Origin: Tipula vernalis
Taxonomy: Eukaryota; Arthropoda; Insecta; Diptera; Tipulidae
Direction: 5' to 3'
Assembly: GCA_958295665.1 (NCBI GenBank)
Contig: OY282560.1
Span: 263,114,641-263,178,640 of the forward strand
Length of the DNA: 64,000 bases
Positions 32,222 to 43,910 of this stretch are shown in pieces. Numbering within the stretch: the stretch's first letter is position 1; each line of letters begins with the position of its first letter. Below the pieces are notes generated by a model. The model worked only from the letters and a program-made list of their open reading frames with translations. It was not told the origin of the DNA and did no database searches. The translations under genes and the position numbers were made by a program.

Positions 32222-34650
32222 ATATCGTCGTCTTAGGATTATTCTTATCTATGTCCATTTTGTCTATATAGGAGAAAACGGCATTTGAAGTTCAACCAAA
32301 TAATTAAAGGCGTTTCTGAGTGATTTCTCTATTTATTTTGAGTTTCCATGTAGATAATGTTACTCCAGAGCTTAATCGCAAAGTTTCGCACTTCAAACTC
32401 AAGTAGTATTTTAATTATTTATGATTTAAGTTTATCACTTTTGTTTAGGTCCAATTTTGGTTCGACTTTTTTGAACGATATCAACAATAATTTATCTATA
32501 TCCACGTAATTCGAAAAGAAAAATAATTTAGTATTTTCCAACAACCAATGTTATATAAATTGTAAACTTCATTTATTAAAACTTAATAAAATCCACTAAA
32601 TAAAATAAAAAAGTAAATTAAATAAAATTCATTAGATTGAAATAATATATCGAAATTTAAGAATTAGTTATTCCCCCTTTTTTTTGCTTGGCTCCTTCTC
32701 CAACATTAATCGGGCTCCTAGTTGCCCGCTGTTTGATCTGAATTGGCCGTGCAAGTCTTGTCTTCTTAGTTTTTCGTTGTTTAACTTGAGTTGGCTGTAT
32801 ACCGGTATTAGATGAGGAACGTTCATTGCAATTTTTAATTAGTTTTTAAATTAAATTTTAAAATAAATTAACCGCTTTATTTACGAGCGAGATGATTGTA
32901 GAATACAATACTTTTCATGTGATCGTAGGAGTGGGATCAAACAATATTATCAACCAATTATCCCTACTAACTCAAAAGTCGTTAAATTTTCATAAAAAAA
33001 ATAAAAAAATACACAATCATGCATTAAAAAATTTATTATGTACTCGTCTCTCTTTGGATCACATAACACTAAACTTTCCGATGCATGAAAATGTTTTCCT
33101 AAACCTTTCCTAAATAGCAAAAACAAATACTTAAAAATCATTTAGCAAATAATTCACGAGCCTTTTTTAAAACGTGAAATTTTTGCTAAATCTAAAATTG
33201 TAATATGTATTAGTAAAGTATGTTATTTCACAAAAGCCAATCAAATTCAATTTGAAAAGATACCATACAATTTTGAATGTAAATGATCACTACAGGTTTG
33301 TAATCAAAGGTTAATGTTTAATAATTATATTACTAAACCATCTTCAATACATTGTCCAGAAATAAGACTAATTTACTAAACGTAGACCGTGGTCCATAGT
33401 TGACTTATGTAAATGCTGGAGAAATTTTATTCGAGCTAAAATGGTCATGATGGAAATCAGCCCAAGATTAAATTGAACGGCTAACCTTCAATGTTTGATA
33501 TTACTAAACCATCTTGAGTTACTTGTCCGGTAATGAAACTAAGAAGAAAATGTCGACCACGGTCTATTCTTAACTTATGCAAATATTACAGACATTCTCT
33601 TGGAGCAAAGATGTTTAGAAATGACGAAAATCACTCCAAGTTTAAATTGAACGGCTAACGTTCAATATTTGAATTTACTAAACCATTTTCAGTACCTTGT
33701 CCGGTAATGAAACTAAGGGCAAAATACATACATAAGTCAAGAATGGACCATGACTTACATTTTGTTATTAGTTTCATTTCCGGACAAACTACCGAAGATG
33801 GTTTAGTAAATTTAAATATTGAACGTTAGCCATTCAATTTAAATTTTGGGTGATAATCAACAGATCTAACCCTCTTAGCTATAAGAGAATCTCCCCAATA
33901 TTTGCATCAGTCAAGAATGAACCTATATTTTGTAATTAGTTTTATTTCCAAACAAACTACGGAAGATGGTTTAGTAAATTTAAATATTTAACGTTCGCTG
34001 TTCAATTTAGGCTTGGGGTGATTTTCGTCATATGTAACCCTCTTAGCTCCAAGAGAATATCTCCACTAATTGCAAAGTCAAGAATGGACCATGGTTTACA
34101 TTTTGTTCATAGTTTTATTTCCAGATATTGTTTTGCAGTTAATAGTATTTATAATTTAACACTGCGTATTATTATCTCTGATTTATATTCAATTTTTTAT
34201 TTGTGTGTTTCAATAAACCATTATTGAATACCATTAATTGATTGCTTTACTAATACAATAAAATGTTTTTAATATTTAGGAATGTTTTAGGAAATAATTC
34301 ACTATCGTAACTTTCCGCTATATTTACGCGAGACGAATGTAGAATGATATAGCACGGATATAGACAAAATCATACCAAAAAGAATCAAACCACAATTTTT
34401 ACACAGGTTTTCTGTGGAGATAGACAAACAAGCAGGATTTCAAGGATATAGACAAAACAAAGTATAATAAACGAAAAAATTATAGGACATAGATAAATTT
34501 AAAAAAAAATCTGCAAAACGGTTGCAGATAGCCAAATTTCGAGAGGAAATTTGAATTGTTCGTGATCGTTTTACACTAACTCCATATACTATATAACTCA
34601 ATTTGACCAAAAATTGGACATACACAAGAATAATCCTAAGACGACGATAT
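32222..34650. mobile_element. 2.4-kb Foldback-like element, TCGTCGTC ends
   Basis: The outermost 25 bases are perfect inverted repeats, beginning ATATCGTCGTCTTAGGATTA at 32222 and mirrored to 34650. TA at each border is compatible with a TA duplication. Inside, about 172-bp units run as tandem repeats and then reverse orientation at about 33733. A further pair of diverged inverted segments (about 33085-33150 and 34270-34310) lies outside the arrays. A direct pair containing CCGCTTTATTTACG and CCGCTATATTTACG is at about 32872 and 34314. No transposase is recognisable, so it depends on another element. Confidence 0.7.
33300..34135. repeat. 172-bp repeats in head-to-head arrays
   Basis: The anchor TACTAAACCATCTTNAGT appears at about 33330, 33502 and 33676 (spacings of 171 and 174 bases). 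It appears inverted, as GATGGTTTAGTAAATTTAAA, at about 33798 and 33965 (spacing 167). Each unit also carries a CTTGTCCGGTAATGAAACTA-type box, a GACCNNGGTC/ATGGACCATG box and ATTGAACGGCTAACGTTCAA, itself nearly palindromic. The polarity switches at about 33720-33740. Confidence 0.85.
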
Positions 34651-34659
34651 GGTATTTTC

Positions 34660-35095
34660 GCATTAAAATCAAATTTATTAAATATTTTAATATTTATTTT
34701 AGAAATTCTGCGTATAACAATTCATTTAGAACATAAAAACAATTAAACAAATATTTATTTAAACAGTTAATGCAAATCACAATTTTCTTCGAGTGTTCAG
34801 AACTATGGCGTTTTGGTAATTTGATTGAAACGCCACTTAGTTAATGTTTAATTGACAATATTTAGTTCTGCTTGTTAATAAATATGGCGATTGATTTAAA
34901 CACAGTTTACGAGTATGACAAAAATCTCACTGGATTTTCACCAAGAATTACTAACATTTGCTTTTAATATTTTTCACCACTGTTTTACGCGTCATCCAAA
35001 AATTGGATGTTTCTTGTAGCGAGCACGGAATACGATTGCTCGAAACGAAGTTTTGAAACGATGAACAAAAGTAAATGAATTATTTGGTTTTTCTT
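34660..35095. other. No gene recognised
   Basis: AT-rich linker with no detectable feature. Confidence 0.4.
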
Positions 35096-35099
35096 GCTT

Positions 35100-36140
35100 A
35101 TTGGTTTATTTGCAATACACTGTAAAAGTTAAATGAATAGAAGAAGGGCAGTGATCGATGTTCGAGCGGTTGCGGTTGTAATATGAATGTATGATACGAG
35201 TGAGCGCTGATATATGTGATTCTGTGGCGGTAAACAAATGTATATACTTAATGAGTGAGCCGCTACAGAACAAACATTTTTCGTACAGCTCCCGCACAGT
35301 CCCGCACTTATTCATTCGTCCAAGTTAAGGAGTACACAAGTCTTTGTGTTGTTATAGTACAAATGAATGTTCGATTTATTTCTATTGTCATTATCGGTCA
35401 ACTCCACATCTAGCATGGAATCCTCTTTAGAGAATTGCTTGTGGAGTTGCCGCAGATCCACGCAACCTTCATTCGGTATTTTTCCGGCTTTGACTTTTTG
35501 TCGGAAACATATGCTGCCTCAATACGGTACCAATTACTCACCGACTATTAGGTTTTCTCTTCTGGTAAATTGGCATATTTCTTCTAGCCGTGTGAGTTGT
35601 TTTATTATCGAACCGAATATACTTGCACAACAACTTTAACCTGTGGTACAACACGATTAGTTTACCGTGATTATTTAGACCCGTATCATACCGATAACTT
35701 TGTCTGTTGCCTTCCAGATTACCATTCACGTTTCTCGTAAGCATACAAATTGGTAGAGCTTATGATAAGTTGAATAAAAAAAGCGTCCACTGTGAACCTA
35801 CGTATTTTAGAAGTTGTACCTTATTGATACCGTCTCTAATAAGGTTAGAAGGATATCATTATTTGCGGAAAGGGTTTTTAATTGGGTCCCATCCTACGCA
35901 GTCTAGTATGTTTTCGTCGACAGTTGGTTTAATAACATTCTGAGCATATTCGGATACATATAGTTCTTGCTCGTCATCGCAGTTAGAATCCCTTTCCAAC
36001 AAAACGTTTTCGCTATCAGATGGGTTATTCCAAACAGCCCGAACTTCTTTTTCCATCCACTCTTGCTTTCTTCATTTTTATTTGAACAATTTACACACAA
36101 ACTTACCTTGTCCTTTACTTGTTCAATTGATAAATGCACT
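35100..36140 (-). pseudogene. piggyBac-like transposase relic
   Basis: Minus-strand frames show an acidic N-terminal region (DSNCDDEQELYVSEYAQNV near 35960). Next comes HRLKLLCKYIRFDNKTTHTA at about 35600, matching the R-RFD--TTR block near the first catalytic aspartate of piggyBac transposases. SDKKSKPEKYRMKVAWICGN follows at about 35440-35500, matching the P-KP-KYGIK-WW-CD block. These occur in the right order and spacing, broken by many stops. Other parts could not be aligned. No TTAA-bounded ends were found. Confidence 0.6.
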
Positions 36141-36169
36141 TGTATAGATTATAGAAGACAATGAGTCTA

Positions 36170-38540
36170 TCAGACTCATCGTGTACGGATTTGTTTCTAT
36201 TTTTAAAATTGACAATGGTGTCTCAGGACATAATACTGACGGCTTCTAAATCTAGGTGCTTTGGATATACATATAACCTACGCAAGTTTAATCATATTTC
36301 ATCTTATTTAAATAATACTCTTGGATGCAGTTTAAATTAATATTTTATTTTTTATAAATTAGTTTTACTATATAAGTTGCTTAAGGTGAAACAGCCACTA
36401 TCTCTTTGACAAGGGCACAATGGGTAATTTAATTTGTATAATGGTTTGTAAGAAATTTTTAATTATATAAATTATATGGAAGGTTGGAAAAGCTATGAGC
36501 TTACACCCGTTTGTTATAAATATAAATAAATAAGACCACTATAAGACCACCCGCTACATAAATTTTGACTCATGTATCAACACTTTTGTGTTTCGACTGT
36601 ATAAATCCAAAAAACAAACGACCTTCCTTCACAATTTTATCCCAAATTAATTTCAAATAATGCCACTCATCAATCGATTCATTGAAATTAAAAAAAAAAA
36701 ATCAATTACCTATCACTGTTATCTCGTTAAAATTCCAATGAAGAACACCATAAAAAACTAAAAAAAAAAAAAAAAGTTGTTTCCCACTTTCTATTACGAG
36801 TTAATTCTAAAACTATCAAACGAATATATGTATATACTCGTATATTCGGCTTAATATACCAATCCTATTGTCATTGAGACAAATTATCTATGCATTAATA
36901 ACATTTCAACCAAAACAAAAACAACCAAACAATGCCACCCAAATAGTATAGTAAGAACAACTTATAACTCGAATTCAAATTTGATAAACACACTCGACTT
37001 TTTTCTTTTGGTTCTTTCTTTATTCTATCTAGTTTTTATATTATATAACACAACAAAAATTACTTTTATTTTATTATCATCAAAAACAACAACAACACAC
37101 ATACATATGCGTATATGCATACATACATACATATAATACATCCCAAAAAAGAAAATAGTTTTTCTATACAACAATGACAACACATAAACTAAGTATTTCT
37201 TGTCTTCATTTTACAAAGCGAAAACCTTTTTGGCTTCTATTTTTGAACCAAACCCGTGAAAATAAGAAGTTTGATGCTTGGAGGGAAATAAAAATTTATG
37301 ATTTTCTCTTGTTTTTTATTATTATTAATATTAAACGGCTAGGTTAAGACAAAATTATTACTGTACATTTTTTGGTTTTTCACAATATAAAATATTTTAT
37401 TCGCGTATCAAAATAGTTTTGGAAAATTTTCACTTGCCTACATATGTGTATGTAGGTACATACAATAATTTGGTGAAATTGGAAAGTTTTATTGGGAAAT
37501 AAAAAATGAATGACGAGCTCATAAACTGTATAAAAAAATACAATAAAGAGGAAATTGTATATTTGGTTGTTACTCGTATTGTTGATGTTGGAAAATTAAA
37601 GTTGAAGAAAGCAGTTTGTATTTATATAGTTTTATTCGTTAATTTATGCGTTTGGGAATTGTTTTGTCGATAAAATTATTCTTGGTATATTGATTTATTA
37701 CAAAAATAATTTAATATTTAAATAATTTTGTAATTTATTTTAGCTGCATTAAACCGTACGTACAAGTAGTTTGTGTACGTTTGTAATCCAAAAAGTTAAT
37801 TTATATGTTAAAAAGGAAATTTGTGAATTTCCCTTTTAATATCGTTTGCGCGTTATATTTATATGTTGGGATATACGAATCAGTATTCAAGGAATATTTT
37901 AGTCCTTTTAATAAGTAATTTATAACCATTACTGGTTGGTTGGAAATTATATTATAACACGAGTATTACATAATTTATCTTCTGAAAGGCTTGGTGCGTA
38001 CATACAGGGTGCGTCATTCGATGTGTTACCAATTAAGAATGCTGTAGTTTCGCCAATTATGAATTTTTTTATTTAATATTTTAAGACAATATTGAAAATA
38101 AATTAAAATTCATGAAAACATTTCACTATGTTCTAGTAATGGTGTCTGTTCTTGATTGCAATAACAATTATTCGAATTTAGTTAATGTAAAATGAAATAT
38201 TGTCCAATTTTTGAATTAAACAAGGTAGACCCAAATTTCTTTGATATTTCTAGATTTCTTGTTATAGGTATTCTTGTTCCGGATAAGCTGACCAATTAGA
38301 GAGATTATAGAAAATTATACTACATTGTAAAAGAATTAAAGAATTTTTCGAAAAGAATTTCTTTTTTAATATAGAAAAGGTTTAGATTGATTTTAAATTA
38401 AATAAATTCGAATAATTACAACCGCAATCTAAAGCAGACATGAATACTAAAACACGCCTTATATTGTGCTGTACCCCTATTTTTTCACATTTTTCACCAA
38501 TATTGAGGGATTTTTTTAATTAACTATACATATTCATATT
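36170..38540. other. No gene recognised
   Basis: AT-rich stretch with a CATA microsatellite at about 37097-37140, an A-run at 36762-36775, and a CAGGGTGCGTC patch at 38003. No family match. Confidence 0.5.
37097..37140. repeat. ACAT microsatellite
   Basis: CATACATATGCGTATATGCA passes into a run of CATA units. This is a common fly-type simple repeat. Confidence 0.7.
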
Positions 38541-38639
38541 TATTGACGGTACAACTGAAAACCTTAATATTTTATTGGACCGCCTTAATTTTTGATTACT
38601 TCTGGAATTTATTTTATTCAATTTTCTATACGTCGCTTA

Positions 38640-39120
38640 GAGATCAATTGACTTAAAGCAATTAGCTTTCCATTATTTTTATACTACTGCATTCGAATAG
38701 GCAATCCATGTACATTTTTTTGTTCTGATCTTCCTCTTCCGAATATGCCTTAAATGTCAATTCCGTTTAGGAGAGAGTTCTGGCCGGGCCATTCCAAAAA
38801 AAGGATTTTATTTTACCGAAACCACTGTCTGCTACTTCATGCTGAGTGTCATGGAACGTTATCCTGCATTTAGTTGGTTCCTTTTGCCCAGTTAAACCAA
38901 ATTTTCGTGTTGGTCTCAGATAATAACGGATCTTTCCTAGTATTTCGGCTTTTTAGGCCAAACTCGTCAGGCCATTGGCCAACTGTTTTCTCATAAATTG
39001 GTACCTGAAATCTGCTACTTATATAAGCCGCTAGTGCTGATAATAATTTTTTGCTGTTTTTAATAGCTGCCCGTTCATAGCACCCATCTTCTCTAAAACA
39101 AGTGTTTTCTTTCGTTTTCT
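38640..39120 (-). pseudogene. Tc1-like transposase, DNA-binding part joined to C-terminus
   Basis: Minus-strand frames read DEFGLKSRNTRKDPLLSETN and FNWAKGTN, the end of the Tc1 DNA-binding domain (the LLS--N---R--WA block). MQDNVP then marks the second catalytic aspartate, and NKILFLEWPGQNS leads to the glutamate block (LLNGIDI where IEN is normal). The first aspartate region is deleted between these parts. Confidence 0.7.
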
Positions 39121-39244
39121 ACCCCTTCCTAGCCTAGAAGTGGTAGAATGAATCTCGTTTTATCTAATGATCGTTATTTCCATAGTACAACGCGAATATT
39201 TAATTTCGTTTGATAACTCCGCTTGGAAAAATTAAATTAATTTG

Positions 39245-39405
39245 TTGGAATGGCCGGCCCAGAACTCCCACCTAAACGAAATTGAAAATTTATGGAATAT
39301 TCTGAAGAGCAAGTGAAGATTAATAAAAAAAATGTACATCGGTTGTATATTCGAAGGCAGTAGTACAAGAAGAATAAAACGCTTTAAGTCCATTGATCAC
39401 TAAGT
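39245..39405 (+). pseudogene. Tc1-like transposase C-terminus, second copy
   Basis: WPAQNSHLNEIENLWNILKS reads directly on the + strand. It is the standard Tc1 block with the third catalytic acid (IENLWN). A stop follows after lysine-serine-lysine. It is the better-preserved member of the inverted pair. Confidence 0.75.
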
Positions 39406-39439
39406 AAGTCTGAATATGGCCAGAAAGCCAGTTAAAACT

Positions 39440-41475
39440 CCGAATGGAACTTTTTCATATCAGATGAGTATAGAATTCTAAAACGAAATGTTGAGTAAGC
39501 AAAGGTGGCTGGTCCATGAATGCAACGCAATTCTCAATCAAAAATAAACGAGCAAACCAAAAACATTTTTGTTCAATTTCATTATCAACTTTTTGAGCGA
39601 ACCGTAAATCTTTTTCTTATCTTTTTCGTTACCTGTCTCACAAAAATAAAACAGAATTACCAATTTTTAGGCAAATTAAAGTTTTCGTTTTATTTCCATT
39701 CACTTACCTCGTCAGAAGCAACAACTTATATTAAGTCGCTGTTTAAATGCAGATAAAGCCGTTACAATTTTACATGCAAGTGAATATATGTATATTATAA
39801 AAGGAAATGACGTTGTTTGGGTGTCTTCGACCAAAACCTTGTATTATCAGTATTTAGGGCCCATTTACAAGGTTTTTTAAGTCCAATGGTTTAAGCGACC
39901 GCAAGTATTCAAAAAGAGCTTGTTTTCAAAATTTTTGTTCCAATAACCACTTTGTTTTTCGGAATTATTTTCTTTTGGGAACTTTGAATAATTTTTAGTA
40001 ATAGCAAAAATACTGAATCTCAAAATCTCACAAATCACAAATAATCTTCAATAATAAACTGGATATCAATCAACGCTGTAAAATTTGAAATATCCCCGAA
40101 AAATATCATTTATGTGACACAACATCCTCCAAACGTATCAGTGCATAGCCCAATGCTATTCACATTTCGAAAAGATCAAGAATAAATAGTCTCGATATAT
40201 CACTAATTCTGTAACAAGACGCAGCTCAAACCTTTGTAATTTTCGAGGAATATCGGGAAACCCGAATAATCTTACAATTCTAGAATACTCAAGCTCGATA
40301 TTCAGACAAAATTCCAAATATTTTCAGAAAACTCGATAATAAATTTAGAATCCTTTAATAATCTTTAAAAATCGAGAAACCCTCGATTAATCTGAAAAAT
40401 AACAAGCAGGAATCGCAAAACCTCGAATAATCTCGAAAATATTGAGTAATGGTTATAATTTTGATATCATACGTCACTCAACGCTATTTAAATTTGGAAA
40501 TTTAGATAAATCCAAAAATCTGAATTTAGAATCTCACCTCTGTAAGATCATAAAACAGAATACTATGCCTAATTCAACTCTAAGCTAAACTCGAATAAAC
40601 GAAACATCTTTAATAATAACTACAATATTATATTCTAATCAGTGCCAAACAATCTCGAATAAACTTATAAACCTTGAAAACCACAAAAAATTTCAAAAAT
40701 ATCGATGTACCTGTAAATCGGCCACATCTCGAATGATCCCTGTTAAGAGAATCGCAATGTATAAAATTAAACTTTATTGAAAAAAATGTGAAACCACCAA
40801 AAGTGGGCGACTGGAGGTGAATTATATAGACATTGAACGAATTTCTAAAATTTTGTCAAAATTTCAACAAAAAACGATTAAGTACGATATTTGAGCTCTT
40901 GTAACGCGTACTTACATAATTGCGTTTTCTTACAATTCCATCTTTGTATTTAAATTGAGTTCTCGAAACTTATAGAGTTACCCATGGAGGTGAAATTGAA
41001 ATGTGGATGAATTACAATAACTGACATATTCGGATTGAATAACCGAAAAGTTCAGATTAGTTCATTAATCTTAACCGGTTGTGATTTCCTTATCTGTGGC
41101 CGAATTCTGGTTCTCAGGTAAAAGAGAATGAGAAACGTTTTGATTATTATTCCCGTCTCTATTTAGGTACCAAATAAAAGCCCGAATAAAAAATCAAGTT
41201 ATTTCTACAGGAATGTTTTTAGCAAGTTACACGAATCGATTGAGTACATGTGAGAAAATTTAAGTCAGCAGCCGCCACGGCAACCAAGACTTATGGTTAT
41301 TAAGAATAATAGTAACTCTCACAGGAAACGAAGCATTTTTAATGATTTCTTAACAATTTCGTAGATATGACTGTCAAAGTTGAACTCATTAAATTATCAA
41401 AGAAAATCTCTTTCTGGTATGTATTGTTGATATGGTGATTCAAACATAAATGTAATTCTCTGAGTTTTATCTTTA
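39440..41475. other. No gene; degenerate CTCGAATAATCT-type repeats
   Basis: No coding trace. From about 40180 to 40750 short motifs such as CTCGAATAATCT, TCTCGAAAAT and ATCGAGAAACC recur irregularly in both orientations, resembling the wreck of a short tandem repeat. Confidence 0.35.
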
Positions 41476-41479
41476 GAAC

Positions 41480-42130
41480 ATTACATTTACTACTCTTTTT
41501 ACTTCCTTCGAGTTAGAACCAATTGCTCATTAATGGTTAAATTTGATGATGGTTTATAAGGTTCCCGAATGTTTGCCAAGAACATTTTCCATACATGTCG
41601 GAATGCTGCCAATTCAGCGATGTTTACCCGTTTCTGTCGGATATGCGTCGGACGGTTGTCAAGACGGTATAATTCATCTAATCGCTCGTCCAGTTCTTAT
41701 GAGCGCCAGTGTCAATTAAAATGCCGATCAGTTTCCCCATTTTTCTTGAGCAAACATTTTCACCGAATTAGTGTCATATACTAAAGACAGTGTTTTTGAG
41801 TGTTTAAAACTACCGCGCTTTTCTATTGGTCTCAGCCACGATAATAGTCACCAATGTTTCTGGGATGATCATCAAACCTTCTCTTTCTCGCAGTAGTAGA
41901 AAGTCACTTCCACTTTCGGATACATTTTTTATTTTTGGCATAACACCACATACCAATATCTGCTTCTTCAACAGTGATAGTTTTAACATTTTCAAGCTGA
42001 TTAACTTGATCGTCAGCGCCAAGTTCAAAATTTTCATCATCTTCAAAATTTATCAGCTCAACATGCTCATCCTCATCGTAATCATAAACGTAGAAACCAG
42101 AAATATCATTCAATGATTGTTCGGAGAAGT
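41480..42130 (-). pseudogene. piggyBac-like transposase relic, N-terminal half
   Basis: On the minus strand, an acidic N-terminal region (FEDDENFELGADDQVN at about 42020) is followed, after shifts, by RLDNRPTHIRQKR and WKMFLANIREPYKPSSNLTI. The piece ends NEQLV near 41530, where active piggyBac enzymes have DEQLV with the second catalytic aspartate. The D-to-N change and multiple stops show inactivation. It is a separate copy from the relic at 35-36 kb because overlapping regions differ. Confidence 0.55.
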
Positions 42131-42569
42131 TTCTCTCTCAATCTCACTTACTAATTAACAGAATAATTGCACAAAACATCACAGACATATACAATACGTT
42201 CATAGGGGAAAAAAGTAAGTCGATTTATATAGAAAATAGTAAATAGAAATAATTTGGGGTTATTTTGACCCAGTACGCAGAAATACGCTTGATTTACTTC
42301 AGACTATCGTAATTACCGAACTTACAAGTAATTTGGGTTTAGTTTTAATTGTATTGCGTGTATAAGATAGATATTATTTGAGGCTTTATAGGGCATGGGC
42401 CATTTAAATAATAAGAAACGTATTGAGAGAAGGGGTAAATCACCTGCGAAGGGTAATGAATTATTTTGAGCAACCTTGTGGAACTTCAAAGATTCATAGA
42501 CGCACTTCGTAAATTACAATAAATTAGTCAATGCTGAATGAACTTACATAAAACCAAGTTCATTCTTGG

Positions 42570-43018
42570 TGGTTTGGCATATATTGGAGGGGTGACCAAA
42601 TTTGAGCAGATTAACCTACCAGCTCCATAACCTTCCAGTAGGGTGGGCGTCACGTGACCTGTTCTGGTAATGTATTAGGCAGCTCCGTGATAGGTACAAT
42701 TATGTAAGGGGTAACTTGGTCAAAATTCGTAACTGTACGTGCTGCCTCCTCATGGCAAATACTGCCTGTAGTAAAGCTTTCCATTCCCGGCAACTCGTAG
42801 GAGTAAAATCGAAATGGAAGACGGGGCATTGGTAGAATATACGGAGTGGCGCTAGAAGTACATGATAAAGTGAACATCTAGGCGAGAGAGCAATGAGCCC
42901 ATATAGTACATATTGTGTACCGGCCGGCAGTATTATCAGGTCCATTAAGAGCCTGAATATTGACTGGACGGAGGTGGCTGAGCGCTCACATGACCCTTCA
43001 ACAATAATAATAATAATA
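42570..43018 (+). mobile_element. Short non-LTR element, family copy 1 (449 bp)
   Basis: Begins within TGGTGGTTTGGC and ends with an (AAT)n run (ACAATAATAATAATAATA). It is flanked by AGTTCATTCTTGG (42557-42569) and AGTTCATTCATTCTTGG (43019-43035), a target duplication differing by four bases. It aligns along its length with the copy at 49081 but lacks about 300 internal bases. The RNase H-derived part near the 3' end matches that copy (CATCTAGG...GAGAGCAAT...AGTAC or AGTATGTA, then CCTGAATATTGACTGGACGG). Confidence 0.85.
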
Positions 43019-43079
43019 AGTTCATTCATTCTTGGATATGATGTGTTTCAATAACTAAGAATGAACCATTTTTTCAGTG

Positions 43080-43650
43080 TTTTTGAGAGAATTTAAAATA
43101 CATGTATGTAGGTCTATCATTTTTCACATCATTGGAACCACTTTAGTAACTTCCAATTACTATTTTGTGGGGCAATATTAGTTAATATATCATTAGTTTC
43201 TTCCTCAGAAATACAAAGAATATTTAAACATGGTATATCTTCATATGGAATCATATTTTCGGTGTTTGTATGAAGGGTTATAAACAGATTCTAACAAAAA
43301 GTTAAAATAAATTACTAATACTTTTTTGCCTAGGGGAACCCTTGCGTGCATAATTCCTAGGTGAGGGTAATGATTTTTTGTTGTTTTTTTTACAAAATGA
43401 CCAAAACAATTTTTGATGCTTACAAATAGATTTTTCAACCGTTTCCAAATATTTCATGTAACAAGCTTTTTGTTCCTGTTTCGCCCTACACTGATTTACC
43501 GAACAGCTTGCTGAAAAGCTATTACTTAGGTAGAACTAAATCTAATAGCCGCCAATTTTGGTTAAATAGATTATTAAATTGTCGAAGACCACAAAATTTA
43601 ATAGATAAAATCAACGTCTCCTCAGCCGTCATTGTACATTAAGGGGATAA
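43080..43650 (-). pseudogene. LINE fragment from the endonuclease to reverse transcriptase linker
   Basis: Minus-strand frames read YLETVEKSICKHQKLFWSFC, then KKNNKKSLPSPRNYARKGSP. Jockey- and CR1-type ORF2 proteins have exactly this type of segment (F--FVK-K------P--M---G) between endonuclease and polymerase. Neither the catalytic endonuclease nor the polymerase is present, so it is a short internal fragment. It lies beside, and is unrelated in orientation to, the short element at 42570. Confidence 0.55.
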
Positions 43651-43910
43651 GGATATCATTGTAATCCCGTTATCATTAAACCTCCAATCAATCGGTTGGT
43701 AAATTGAAATCACATACAATGTTAAACATTGAAGAAGATTTATTTACATTAATTACTCTATTGATAGTCAAATAACGCTCATAAGTGGTCTAGGTAAACT
43801 TATAGAACATTAAGGTTTACATTTATATTATTAACAGAATACTAATTCAAATTTCTTCTTGGTAAACTTCCCAAATTGTCATGCGGAATTAATTTAAATT
43901 TAATAACATA

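Larger units (their letters stand above)
38550..39430 (-). mobile_element. Rearranged Tc1-like relic with duplicated, inverted C-termini
   Basis: The catalytic C-terminal code is present twice. On the minus strand at 38633-38797 it is preceded by an N-terminal domain (39120-38870). On the + strand it lies at 39245-39405. The two stretches are inverted copies, sharing TTGGAATGGCC, CAGAACTC, CTAAACG and AATGTACAT. Terminal repeats could not be delimited. The result is a palindromic fused relic like the mariner at 7.5-8.3 kb. Confidence 0.65.

Noticed and set aside
32892..33141. Overlapping frames of 63-73 codons on both strands
   Set aside because: They lie inside the non-coding part of the 2.4-kb Foldback-like element and match nothing known.
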